Positions 1 to 8,279 of a stretch of DNA of 56,575 nt are shown here, in pieces. Origin of the DNA: a virus; the IMG/VR virus record IMGVR_UViG_3300002835_013445, positions 1-56,575 of that record, one strand, 5' to 3'. Every line of letters starts with the position of its first letter. Positions within the stretch are counted from its first letter, which is position 1. A model generated the notes under the pieces. The model worked only from the letters and a program-made list of their open reading frames with translations. It did not search any database and was not told the DNA's origin. Position numbers and translations under genes: made by a program.

Positions 1-324
1 AAGATAGAAATTTTAAATATAAAATCTATAAACTTTATCGAACAATCATTATCAAAAATAACCAACTTTAAAACATTGTTCTGGATAGACTCTCATATAC
101 AACCGCCATATACAGAAAATGCCTCGAACGATTTATATAAAGAAATTTTACTTATATATAGTTTAATGGAAAAAAATCAATATATTTTACTCATTGACGA
201 CTATAGGCTTTGGTCAAATTTTTGTAATAAAAATTCTTTAATAGATTTATTAGAAAAAAAATCTATCGAATTAATAGAAAGTTCAGATATGGTAATTTCA
301 GTTCCATCAAACTATATATACTAG
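1..324 (+). CDS. 3' end of an unrecognised gene (5' end outside window)
   Basis: The frame is open from the first base and ends at TAG 322-324; a TTG at 76 could serve as a start, but the reading frame continues upstream without a stop, so I treat the gene as cut by the window edge. The visible part has about 107 residues, is rich in Ile, Leu, Asn and Tyr, and shows no motif I recognise. It ends one base before the next gene, so it belongs to the same operon as the glycosyltransferase that follows. It may be the C-terminal part of a nucleotide-sugar or glycosyltransferase gene, but this is only context. Confidence 0.6.
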   Translation, partial: KIEILNIKSINFIEQSLSKITNFKTLFWIDSHIQPPYTENASNDLYKEILLIYSLMEKNQYILLIDDYRLWSNFCNKNSLIDLLEKKSIELIESSDMVISVPSNYIY

Positions 325-325
325 T

Positions 326-1393
326 ATGAAAATAGCATTTTGTAAATTTGCCGGAATGGGTAATGGAGGAATAGAGAAGTATTTACAAACAATAGCCTTA
401 ATATATCACAAAGAACACAATGTAGATTATTACTACACAAATGCAGCCCCATTTCCTTGTCAATCTTGGCAGCACCCCGACAATGATGAACAACGAATTA
501 AATTATTTGAAGACAACGGTATCAATCTTATAAAGATACAGGTTGGATATAGAATTAAAAATGATTGGTATAATACAAATTTTACCGACCTGTTTGATGA
601 AAATAAATACGATTATTTAATTACTGCGGGGAATGGAGAGACAGAATATCCATATAAAACACTTAAAAAAATACCTATCATACATACTGTTCATGGCGAT
701 CATGTTTTTGATCAATCTAATGTTAAGTATTATGTTTTATTATGTGATTGGCAAGCAAAAAGATGGATTCAAAATGGTGGCGATGCGTCACGACTTATAA
801 TTGTTCCTCCCGTCGTTTATGTTCCAAAATTATGGAATAAAAATTTTAGAGAAACAATAGGAATTCCAAATGATGCTTTTGTATATGGATTACATCAAAG
901 AGGAGATAATTCTATAAGTTCAACAATCAGTCTAGAAGCATTTAGCCAGATACAATCTCCTAAAACTTATTATGTGATAATGGGTGGTGGAGAAGCACAC
1001 AGAAATTATGTCAGAGACAATAATATTAAAAATGTGATCTTTATTGATCAGTCATCTTGTATTTATACCATACATTCATTTCTGGATTCAATAGATGTTT
1101 ATGCTCATTGTAGATTAGATGGAGAGGTTTGTTCCGCTTCTATAATAGAGGCAATGTCTCATAATACTCCAATAATATCTTATCCAGGAATAAATATGGG
1201 ACACGAAGAACAATTACATGGATGTGGAAAGATGGCTTTTTCTGTGGAAGAGTATAAAAATGAAATGATTGCCTTACAGGACTCCAATTACTATAATAGT
1301 ATGTCTCAAAAAATAAACGAAAAGTATAATAGTGTTTACAATTACCAAATAGTCGAAGCAAAAATAAAAAATTTAATCAATGGCAACAATTAA
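326..1393 (+). CDS. Glycosyltransferase, GT4-like (GT-B fold)
   Basis: A 355-residue protein, a usual length for GT-B retaining glycosyltransferases. The N-terminus (KIAFCKFAGMGNGGIEKYL) has the glycine-rich acceptor-side loop, and the C-terminal half has the donor-binding pattern EVCSASIIEAMSHNTPIISY (residues near 270-290), with the conserved Glu and the EAM-x-x-x-TPII segment. It would transfer a nucleotide-activated sugar in the cytoplasm. The last 14 bases overlap the sugar isomerase gene that opens the heptose pathway, so it probably uses the sugar made by those genes. Donor and acceptor cannot be told from sequence. Confidence 0.85.
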   Translation: MKIAFCKFAGMGNGGIEKYLQTIALIYHKEHNVDYYYTNAAPFPCQSWQHPDNDEQRIKLFEDNGINLIKIQVGYRIKNDWYNTNFTDLFDENKYDYLITAGNGETEYPYKTLKKIPIIHTVHGDHVFDQSNVKYYVLLCDWQAKRWIQNGGDASRLIIVPPVVYVPKLWNKNFRETIGIPNDAFVYGLHQRGDNSISSTISLEAFSQIQSPKTYYVIMGGGEAHRNYVRDNNIKNVIFIDQSSCIYTIHSFLDSIDVYAHCRLDGEVCSASIIEAMSHNTPIISYPGINMGHEEQLHGCGKMAFSVEEYKNEMIALQDSNYYNSMSQKINEKYNSVYNYQIVEAKIKNLINGNN

Positions 1394-1940
1394 CCAATAT
1401 TTAGACGACATAAAGTTTATTTGTGATTCTCTCGATAAAACACAAATACAGAAATTTATAGATACTATAAAAAATATCTCACCAAAAGGCAGACTATTTA
1501 TTGTTGGTGTTGGCGGTAGTGCCGCTAACGCCTCTCATGCTGTCAATGATTTTCGAAAAATTTTGAGTATAGAAACATATACTCCAACAGACAATGTTTC
1601 TGAATTAACAGCAAGAATTAATGATGAGTCCTGGGAAGATGCCTATAAAAACTGGCTTAAGATTAGTAAACTCTGTAAAGAAGATATTTTAATTATTCTT
1701 TCTGTTGGTGGTGGCTCTATAAAAACTTCCTATAATTTAGTCAAGTCTATACAATACGCCTGGGAACAAGGATGCAAAATTTTATCAATAGTCAGTAGAG
1801 ACGGCGGATACTCTCTTCCAAACTCTCATGCCTGCATAAAAATACCATGTATTGATGATGATACGATAACCCCTCACGCAGAAGAATGGCAGGGAATCAT
1901 TCTTCATATGGTAGTACATATTTTAAGTCAAACAAAATGA
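1380..1940 (+). CDS. gmhA-like: Phosphoheptose isomerase-like SIS protein (GmhA type)
   Basis: A 186-residue single SIS-domain protein, the length of GmhA. The phosphosugar-binding loop GVGGSAANASHAV (residues 43-55) matches the GmhA G-x-GGSA-x-x-A-x-H pattern. A second glycine-rich stretch, LSVGGGS, lies in the middle, and the HAEEWQGIILHMVVH end fits the GmhA C-terminal helix with its His and Glu. GmhA converts sedoheptulose 7-phosphate to D-glycero-D-manno-heptose 7-phosphate. Upstream overlap is 14 bases and the stop overlaps the transaldolase start (ATGA). The next genes supply the following steps, which supports heptose rather than hexosamine chemistry. It could act on another ketose phosphate. 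Confidence 0.85.
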   Translation: MATINQYLDDIKFICDSLDKTQIQKFIDTIKNISPKGRLFIVGVGGSAANASHAVNDFRKILSIETYTPTDNVSELTARINDESWEDAYKNWLKISKLCKEDILIILSVGGGSIKTSYNLVKSIQYAWEQGCKILSIVSRDGGYSLPNSHACIKIPCIDDDTITPHAEEWQGIILHMVVHILSQTK

Positions 1941-2632
1941 AAATATCTATATATTATGATGGTTCAAATGAACTAGAAATATTAAGTTATAACAACACTA
2001 ATATAATTTCTGGTTTTACTACAAATCCATCTCTTATGAGACAAGCAGGGGTCGTAGAATATTCGGAATTCATACAATCTGTTACAAAATATGTCAAAGA
2101 TAAGCCAATATCTTTTGAGGTTTGCGCAGACGATATAGATGAAATGTATAGGCAGGCAAAAATTATTGCGTCGTATGGTAAAAATATATATGTAAAAATT
2201 CCTGTTGTAAATACAAAAAATCAATCTACCAAAAATTTGATTAAAAAATTATTAGATGACAATATTATGATAAATATAACTGCTGTTATGACACAAAATC
2301 AAATAGAATCTTTATTACCTTATATACAAAATACAACTAATGTTATTGTTTCCATTTTTGCTGGCAGAATGTGCGATACTGGCTATCATCCGAAAAGCAT
2401 AACTAAGTTTGCTAAAGAAAATTTACCACAAAATGCTAAAATTTTATGGGCAAGCACAAGAGAAGTATACAATATCTATGAAGCAAGTGAGCTTGGTTAT
2501 GATATAATAACGGTCACAGAACCTATACTTAAAAAATTTATGACTTTACAAAATAAAAATCTTGACGAATTTTCATTGGAAACTGTAAAAATGTTCTATA
2601 ACGACGCTATTGCGTCTAACTATACTTTATGA
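1937..2632 (+). CDS. tal: Transaldolase (TalC/F6P-aldolase-like, small subfamily)
   Basis: A 231-residue TIM-barrel aldolase of the short transaldolase group. The N-terminal motif GFTTNPSLM (26-34) and the Schiff-base lysine in IYVKIPVV (Lys87) are both present, followed by NITAVMT and SIFAGRMCD. I chose ATG 1937 because it forms an ATGA overlap with the upstream isomerase stop; an in-frame ATG at 1886 would overlap that gene by 55 bases. Transaldolases interconvert sedoheptulose 7-phosphate and hexose/tetrose/triose phosphates. Small transaldolases are known auxiliary genes in cyanophages. Here the neighbour is GmhA, so its job is probably to provide sedoheptulose 7-phosphate for the heptose route. 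Confidence 0.9.
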   Translation: MKISIYYDGSNELEILSYNNTNIISGFTTNPSLMRQAGVVEYSEFIQSVTKYVKDKPISFEVCADDIDEMYRQAKIIASYGKNIYVKIPVVNTKNQSTKNLIKKLLDDNIMINITAVMTQNQIESLLPYIQNTTNVIVSIFAGRMCDTGYHPKSITKFAKENLPQNAKILWASTREVYNIYEASELGYDIITVTEPILKKFMTLQNKNLDEFSLETVKMFYNDAIASNYTL

Positions 2633-3603
2633 TAATATCTCGCACACCACTTAGAGTTACGTTGGCTGGCGGAGGAACAGACCTTCCAGAATTTTATTCA
2701 CGATTTGGTGGTTCGGTAGTTTCTATGGCCATAGATAAATATATCTATATTCATTTTAAAAGAAATATACTAGATAATTTTGTCAGATTAAGGTATTTAC
2801 AAAATGAAGAAGTTACTAATTCAAATAAATTATCTAATGAAAGAGCAAGATGTGTATTACAAAAATTTAAAATCTATAATAAATGCGAAATCATAAGTGT
2901 CGGAGATCTTCCTTCTAATACGGGACTAGGATCTTCTGGTAGTTATTTAGTTGGCTTAATTAATGCTATACAAAAATATTCTAATCTAAATATGTCTAAA
3001 CAAGAGATTGCCGAATTAGCTTGTGATTTAGAAATAAATACTTTGGGAGAACCAGTCGGCAAACAAGACCAGTATATTGCATCTTATGGACATGTTTATA
3101 AATTTGATATAGATACTAGTGGAAATGTGTTCCCATCTAAAGTAAATATTTCAAATATTGATGAATTAATAGAAAATACAAGAATATACTATACCGGTAT
3201 ACAAAGAAGCGCTTCAGAAATTTTACACGATCAAAAAAAAGACCATCAAAAATTTAATTCTAATTTACAAAAAATACATGATATTGGTCTTGAAATGCTT
3301 GACACATTAATAAACAATAATTTTGATGACTATGGGTTTTTATTAAATGATTATTGGAGATACAAAAAATCTTTGTCGGCTAGTGTTTCCAATAATGTTG
3401 TAGATAGTATATATGATGATCTTATCGAAAGAAAACTAATCTTAGGAGGAAAGATAATTGGGGCTGGCGGAGGAGGATTTCTGCTCGTATATGCTCCAAA
3501 AAATAGACATAAGTTTTTAGATAAACAAATGGAAAGCATAGGATATCCAAGACTGGATTATGGAATAGATATTTATGGGACAAGTATCGTATATGAACAA
3601 TAA
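2629..3603 (+). CDS. hddA-like: GHMP-family sugar kinase, HddA type (heptose 7-phosphate kinase)
   Basis: 324 residues, the usual size for GHMP kinases of the HddA/fucokinase-like group. The N-terminus RTPLRVTLAGGGTDLPEFY is the signature of this group. The ATP-binding motif LPSNTGLGSSGSY is at residues 94-106, EPVGKQDQYIASYG is conserved, and the C-terminal motif KIIGAGGGGFLLV is intact. HddA phosphorylates D-glycero-D-manno-heptose 7-phosphate at C1, and this gene directly follows the isomerase and transaldolase. The start overlaps the transaldolase stop by four bases (ATGA). All expected catalytic motifs are present, so it should be active. Specificity is inferred from neighbours. Confidence 0.9.
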   Translation: MIISRTPLRVTLAGGGTDLPEFYSRFGGSVVSMAIDKYIYIHFKRNILDNFVRLRYLQNEEVTNSNKLSNERARCVLQKFKIYNKCEIISVGDLPSNTGLGSSGSYLVGLINAIQKYSNLNMSKQEIAELACDLEINTLGEPVGKQDQYIASYGHVYKFDIDTSGNVFPSKVNISNIDELIENTRIYYTGIQRSASEILHDQKKDHQKFNSNLQKIHDIGLEMLDTLINNNFDDYGFLLNDYWRYKKSLSASVSNNVVDSIYDDLIERKLILGGKIIGAGGGGFLLVYAPKNRHKFLDKQMESIGYPRLDYGIDIYGTSIVYEQ

Positions 3604-4312
3604 GGTTTATTGTTTTGATTTAGATGGCACATTATGCTCTCTATCATCTAAAGATTATTCTACAGCAATACCAATTTTGGAAGCTATAAAAGAAGTTAAT
3701 AGATTATACGATCTTGGTAACACTATAAAAATTTTTACGGCAAGAGGAACAACGTCGAAAATAGATTATACGATGTTGACTCAAGAACAACTTAAAACCT
3801 GGAAACTAAAATATCATGAATTAATAATGAACACAAAACCATCATTTGATATTTTCATAGACGATAGAGCTATTAATGCTTATGATTGGAGAAAAAATAT
3901 CACATCGGTCAAAGGTTTTATTTCTGGTAATTTCGATATTATACATCCTGGATACATATTACTATTTATGGAAGCAAAACAACATTGTAATCATCTTATT
4001 ATTGGACTTCATGAAGACCCATCTATAGAAAGACCACATAAGGATAAACCAGTACAATCGTTGGAAGAAAGAAAATTAATTTTATCTTCCATCAAATACA
4101 TAGACGATGTAGTAGTATATAAAACAGAAGAAGATCTTAAAGATATATTAATTGATCATAAAATTAATCTTATGGTATTAAGCGACGAGTATAAAAATAC
4201 TAAATATACAGGACACGATTTAGCTATACCAGTACATTTTCATAAAAGAGATCATGAATATAGCTCATCCAAACTTAAAAAACAAATAGCGGAGTCTATA
4301 AAATGCAAATAA
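3593..4312 (+). CDS. Fusion: HAD phosphatase domain plus cytidylyltransferase-like nucleotidyltransferase
   Basis: 239 residues in two domains. Residues 1-105 form a small HAD-like domain: YCFDLDGTLC (nucleophile Asp9, Asp11), FTARGT, and FIDDRA (acid pair). Residues about 110-239 form an HldE/TagD-like nucleotidyltransferase with GNFDIIHPGY, a conserved middle KPVQSLEERKLIL, and the YSSSKLK end. Together they could remove the 7-phosphate of heptose 1,7-bisphosphate and attach a nucleotide to heptose 1-phosphate, the two steps missing between the kinase and an NDP-heptose. The first loop reads HPGY instead of HxGH; I believe relatives with this variant exist. ATG 3593 was chosen because it overlaps the kinase stop by 11 bases; an ATG at 3575 is less compact. 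Confidence 0.8.
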   Translation: MNNKVYCFDLDGTLCSLSSKDYSTAIPILEAIKEVNRLYDLGNTIKIFTARGTTSKIDYTMLTQEQLKTWKLKYHELIMNTKPSFDIFIDDRAINAYDWRKNITSVKGFISGNFDIIHPGYILLFMEAKQHCNHLIIGLHEDPSIERPHKDKPVQSLEERKLILSSIKYIDDVVVYKTEEDLKDILIDHKINLMVLSDEYKNTKYTGHDLAIPVHFHKRDHEYSSSKLKKQIAESIKCK

Positions 4313-5220
4313 AAACAGCGATTGTTACTGGTGGTTGTGGTTTTATTGGAAGCCATCTTGTTGATAGGCTTGTTTCTATGAATATTGAAACAACTGTAAT
4401 AGATAATCTATCCGCAACATCAAATGAGAGATTTTACTATAACGATTTTGCAAAATATCATAATATAGATATTTGTGATCATGACAGTTTAGAGCCAATA
4501 TTCGAAAGAAATATCGATATTGTTTTTCATCTAGCCGCCGAATCAAGAATAGGCCCGACAATAATAAATCCAAGCAAAGCCGTAAAAACAAACATTCTTG
4601 GAACCCAAAACATTCTAGAGTTGTCAAAAAAATATAATATCAAAAAAATAATTTATTCGTCAACATCAGCATATTATGGATTAAAAAATACTCCACCTCT
4701 ATCAGAAGATATGGAACGAGACTGTTTAAATCCATATACTCTCACCAAGATAGCCGGTGAAGATTTGTGTGTATTATACAATAATTTTTATGAGTTGCCA
4801 ACAATATCTCTAAGATATTTTAATGTTTACGGAGACAGATCGCCCACTAGCGGACCATATGCTCCGGTTCTAGGGTTGTTTATTGATGCGTTTAATAATA
4901 AAAAACCAATGACTATAGTTGGAGATGGATCTCAAAGTAGAGATTTTATACACGTAAATGATGTTGTTGAGGCAAATATCTTCGCAGCAATAACAGAAAA
5001 TAAAAAAACTTTTGGACAAACATTCAATGTTGGTTCTGGAAAAAATTATTCGATCATTAGTATTGCCAAAATGATAGGCGGTGACTATAATTTTATTGAC
5101 CCAAGAGCCGGTGAAGCAAAAGACACACTATCAAACAACGAAAAAATATACAACCTTTTAGGATGGAAGCCTTCTAAAGATATAATAGACTATATTAAGG
5201 AAAAAATTAATGTCAATTGA
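4303..5220 (+). CDS. NAD-dependent sugar epimerase/dehydratase (extended SDR)
   Basis: 305 residues with the extended SDR layout. The NAD-binding GGCGFIG is at residues 10-16, the acidic end of beta-2 follows (VIDNLSA), and the catalytic Ser/Tyr/Lys are in YSSTSAYYG and NPYTLTK (Tyr145, Lys149). The substrate side carries SLRYFNVYGDRS and the RDFIHVNDV segment typical of NDP-sugar 4- or 6-epimerases. It probably epimerises or oxidises the nucleotide-heptose made by the preceding enzymes. It overlaps the fusion gene by ten bases and the methyltransferase by eleven. An NDP-hexose substrate cannot be excluded. Confidence 0.9.
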   Translation: MQIKTAIVTGGCGFIGSHLVDRLVSMNIETTVIDNLSATSNERFYYNDFAKYHNIDICDHDSLEPIFERNIDIVFHLAAESRIGPTIINPSKAVKTNILGTQNILELSKKYNIKKIIYSSTSAYYGLKNTPPLSEDMERDCLNPYTLTKIAGEDLCVLYNNFYELPTISLRYFNVYGDRSPTSGPYAPVLGLFIDAFNNKKPMTIVGDGSQSRDFIHVNDVVEANIFAAITENKKTFGQTFNVGSGKNYSIISIAKMIGGDYNFIDPRAGEAKDTLSNNEKIYNLLGWKPSKDIIDYIKEKINVN

Positions 5221-5902
5221 ATTAGAAAAAAAAATAGACGAAATCTTATTCGAAGTTAAAAATACTGCCAAAAGAGTAGGTGTTATAGATTATCACAAAA
5301 CATACCTCACACACTGTTGCAAAGAGATTAGTGTTGATGGATTATGGCTAGAATTTGGTGTTTATAGGGGTCGGAGTATAACTGCCATTTCTGAATTTAC
5401 CAAAAATATTGTTTATGGATTTGATAGTTTTGAGGGATTACCAGAGTTTTGGGATCAACAAAATCCTAAAGGAGTTTTTAATCTTGGTGGTATTATTCCA
5501 GAAGGAGCTATTTGCGGAAATAATGATGACAATCCTGGAATGTATAATTCTAGTCCTACAAAAACAACACAGCCTTGGAGACCAAATATAAAATTAATCA
5601 AGGGTTATTTCGAGAATACTCTTCCAGAATTTCTTAATGATCATACAGAAAAAGTCGCTTTTGTTCATATAGATAGCGATATATATAGTTCAGCTAGAAC
5701 CGTACTAACTCTTCTTAAAGATAGATTTCAAAATAATACTATATTGGCTTTTGATGAACTAACAGATTATCCTGATTTTAGAAACCATGAAATAAAAGCT
5801 TTTGCAGAATTTTTGCTTGAGACCGGTTATAAATATGAGGCAATATTTCACCAGTGCCTAGGTCAATACACACAATCCTGCTTTAAGATATTGTTGTCAT
5901 AA
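5210..5902 (+). CDS. TylF/MycF-type sugar O-methyltransferase
   Basis: 230 residues. The SAM-binding start LWLEFGVYRGRSITAI is followed by YGFDSFEGLPEFW, then by the metal-site pattern HIDSDIYSSARTVL and FDEL. This is the TylF/macrocin O-methyltransferase layout (class I Rossmann fold, Mg-dependent), which methylates sugar hydroxyls. Sitting after the SDR and before a GT2 enzyme, it likely methylates the heptose or the glycan. Methylated heptoses occur in Campylobacter capsule, where a comparable gene set (gmhA, hddA, nucleotidyltransferase, SDR, methyltransferase) is known. The role in a phage is inference. Confidence 0.85.
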   Translation: MSIELEKKIDEILFEVKNTAKRVGVIDYHKTYLTHCCKEISVDGLWLEFGVYRGRSITAISEFTKNIVYGFDSFEGLPEFWDQQNPKGVFNLGGIIPEGAICGNNDDNPGMYNSSPTKTTQPWRPNIKLIKGYFENTLPEFLNDHTEKVAFVHIDSDIYSSARTVLTLLKDRFQNNTILAFDELTDYPDFRNHEIKAFAEFLLETGYKYEAIFHQCLGQYTQSCFKILLS

Positions 5903-5910
5903 AATTAATA

Positions 5911-6651
5911 ATGAAAAATTATAAATGTTCAATATTTTGTAGCTTCTATAAAGGTGAAAAATTTATAGAAGGATATCTTGAGGATGTTCTGAAACAAACA
6001 GTCTTCAATGACGTAGAATTTGTCTTTTTGGATTGTGATTCGCCAGAAAACGAAAAAGAATACATACTTCCATTAATAAAAAAATATGATAATATCCTTT
6101 ATCACAAACTAGAAAAAGACCCAGGGTTATATCAAGCTTGGAATATAGCAATAAAACTATGTTCATCTCCAATCATAGGAAACTGGAACATTGATGATAG
6201 AAAGTCAATTAATAGTATAGATATATTACTAAAAAAATTCGATAAAAAACCAAGTCTAGATGTCTGCTATGGAATTACTTACGTTTCACGAATAGCAAAT
6301 GAAAAATATGAAGATAATGAATATAATCTTATTTACCCCTGTACTCAACATTCTCTTATTAATCTATTAAATAATAATTCGCCACACTGTATGCCATTGT
6401 GGAAAAAAAGTCTTCATGATCGGTTTGGATATTTTGATGAATCATATATTTCTGCGGCAGATGGAGAATTTTGGTTAAGGTGTGCATTTGGTGGAGCAAA
6501 ATTAGAAATGATTAATCACCCAATAGGTTTGTACTACGAAAACCCAACGGGTAGATCTACGAATCCAGAACATTTAGCCAAATGTCTTGAAGAGGTTAGA
6601 CGCAGTAGAGAACCATATATTAAATTATTATATAATAATAATGTTCAATAG
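5911..6651 (+). CDS. Glycosyltransferase family 2
   Basis: 246 residues, GT-A fold. The N-terminus KCSIFCSFYKGEKFIEGYL starts the GT2 nucleotide-binding beta strand, FVFLDCDSPEN follows, PGLYQAWNIAI is a typical GT2 segment, and NWNIDDRKS holds the DxD-equivalent acidic pair. AADGEFWLRCAF is the usual acceptor-side acidic motif. It follows the methyltransferase by eight bases and probably transfers the operon's sugar to an unknown acceptor. The final 11 bases overlap the next gene. No membrane segment, so it works in the cytoplasm. Confidence 0.88.
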   Translation: MKNYKCSIFCSFYKGEKFIEGYLEDVLKQTVFNDVEFVFLDCDSPENEKEYILPLIKKYDNILYHKLEKDPGLYQAWNIAIKLCSSPIIGNWNIDDRKSINSIDILLKKFDKKPSLDVCYGITYVSRIANEKYEDNEYNLIYPCTQHSLINLLNNNSPHCMPLWKKSLHDRFGYFDESYISAADGEFWLRCAFGGAKLEMINHPIGLYYENPTGRSTNPEHLAKCLEEVRRSREPYIKLLYNNNVQ

Positions 6652-7183
6652 ACTAAATAATCAAAGAGTGTATTTAGCCGGTGCTATGGATAGAGTTGTA
6701 GATAGAGGCAACGGTTGGAGAAATAATATAACTCCATTCCTAGAAGATTTAGGAATAGTAGTTTTTAATCCAATAAAAAAACCGACAATAGTTGGCCAAG
6801 AGGATGAGCAAACTCATAAGTATAAGTTAAAACTTAAACAAGAAATGAATTACGATGAACTTTCTAGTGTTATGAAAGTAATTCGTTCTGTTGATCTTAG
6901 ATTAGTAGATATCAGTGATTTTTTAATTGTTAATCTGGATTTGGATATTCATCCTTGTGGTACATATGAAGAAATTTTTTGGGCAAACCGTCAGAAAAAA
7001 CCTATTATAGTACATATGGTTCAAGGTAAACAAAAAGCTCCGGATTGGTTGTTCGGAACTATACCACATCAAATGATATTCTCATCATGGGATGATGTTA
7101 AAATTTATTTATTACAAATACATAACGACAAAGAAATTAAAACCTACAACAGATGGTACTTTTTCAATGCAAAAAATAATTAA
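6641..7183 (+). CDS. Nucleoside 2-deoxyribosyltransferase-like protein
   Basis: 180 residues. RVYLAGAMDR and the following Arg/Asn/Trp segment resemble the nucleoside-binding start of the deoxyribosyltransferase superfamily, VDISDFLIVNL is the conserved Asp strand, and PCGTYEEIFWANRQKKPII contains the GT-x-E catalytic Glu pattern. Enzymes of this fold swap or hydrolyse bases on 2'-deoxynucleosides. I chose ATG 6641, which overlaps the GT2 stop; an upstream in-frame ATG at 6587 would overlap by 65 bases. It precedes GMP reductase, so purine nucleotide handling is a sensible guess. It may instead be a hydrolase of deoxynucleotides. Confidence 0.7.
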   Translation: MFNRLNNQRVYLAGAMDRVVDRGNGWRNNITPFLEDLGIVVFNPIKKPTIVGQEDEQTHKYKLKLKQEMNYDELSSVMKVIRSVDLRLVDISDFLIVNLDLDIHPCGTYEEIFWANRQKKPIIVHMVQGKQKAPDWLFGTIPHQMIFSSWDDVKIYLLQIHNDKEIKTYNRWYFFNAKNN

Positions 7184-8279
7184 CGAAACTAAATTAGATT
7201 TTGATGATGTTCTGATTCGTCCTAAACGATCAACATTAAATAGCAGATCCGAAGTAAATTTGATTAGAACTTTTAAATTTGCTCACAGCCCTAGAGAACT
7301 AAATTGTGTACCACTAATGGTAGCAAATATGGACACTGTTGGAACGATACCTATGGGTAGATCGTTATCTATACATCAGTCTATTACTTGTTTACATAAA
7401 CACTATGACGAGGATGTACTAGTCAATCTGTTTGTTAAACCCACCGACTATTTTTGGTATTCGACTGGCACATCTAAAAAAGATATCGAGAAACTAGAGC
7501 GTGTTTTTAATACTATAAAACATAGTCAAGGATATATTCCAAACGTTTGTCTAGATGTAGCCAACGGATACACTGAACAATTTGTAAAAACAGCATCTCA
7601 TATTCGTAAACTATATCCAGAAATTATTCTAATGGCTGGAAATGTCGTAACTCCAGAAATGACAGAAGAATTAATTATTCATGGCAAAGTTGATATAGTC
7701 AAGGTTGGTGTAGGATCAGGCAGTGTTTGTACTACTCGTTTAAAAACTGGCGTGGGATACCCTCAATTGAGTGCGGTAATGGAATGTGCGGACGCTGCTC
7801 ATGGTCTTGGTGGACACATTTGTTCTGACGGAGGCTGTAAAGTAGTCGGAGACATTTGTAAGGCTTTTGGTGGTAATGCTGATTTTGTAATGTTGGGTAG
7901 TATGTTTGCTGGTGCTGATGAGTGCGAAGGAGAATGGAAATATGAATGGAAAATGAGAAGTGGTGGATGGCAACCTTTCGATCCACAATCTCCTGATGTT
8001 GAAAAACGCAAAGTATCATTACAATACTATGGCATGAGTAGCAAAAATGCTATGGATAAACACCATGATGGAGTGGCAAACTACAGAACAGCAGAAGGCA
8101 AATGTGTTACTGTTTCATATAAGGGTCATGCAATAGATATTTTGCAAGATGTCTATGGAGGTCTACGCAGTGCCTGCACATATGTTGGAGCAAATAAAAT
8201 CAAAGACTTTGGTAAAAAAACAACATTCATACAAGTTAATAATACTCACAATAAGGTATACGAAAATGCAAAAACTTAA
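7167..8279 (+). CDS. guaC: GMP reductase
   Basis: 370 residues of the IMP dehydrogenase/GMP reductase TIM barrel without CBS domains. The active-site loop GVGSGSVCTTRLKTGVGYP carries the catalytic Cys188, and CSDGGCKVVGD, FGGNADFVMLGSMFAG and YGMSSKNAM are all as in bacterial GuaC, as is the end RSACTYVGANKIKDFGKKT. GMP reductase turns GMP into IMP with NADPH and releases ammonia. Start ATG 7167 overlaps the preceding stop by 17 bases. A full, intact copy in a phage is uncommon; it may redirect host guanine nucleotides to adenine or dATP. Confidence 0.93.
   Translation: MQKIINETKLDFDDVLIRPKRSTLNSRSEVNLIRTFKFAHSPRELNCVPLMVANMDTVGTIPMGRSLSIHQSITCLHKHYDEDVLVNLFVKPTDYFWYSTGTSKKDIEKLERVFNTIKHSQGYIPNVCLDVANGYTEQFVKTASHIRKLYPEIILMAGNVVTPEMTEELIIHGKVDIVKVGVGSGSVCTTRLKTGVGYPQLSAVMECADAAHGLGGHICSDGGCKVVGDICKAFGGNADFVMLGSMFAGADECEGEWKYEWKMRSGGWQPFDPQSPDVEKRKVSLQYYGMSSKNAMDKHHDGVANYRTAEGKCVTVSYKGHAIDILQDVYGGLRSACTYVGANKIKDFGKKTTFIQVNNTHNKVYENAKT

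Noticed and set aside
7732-8019. Several minus-strand open frames opposite GMP reductase
   Set aside because: Three overlapping antisense frames at the same place are typical of low-stop-codon shadows of a conserved gene, not genes.
8149-8265. Earlier start for the glycosyltransferase at 8266
   Set aside because: The upstream in-frame start would overlap GMP reductase by about 130 bases, and the encoded extra residues do not resemble the family N-terminus.
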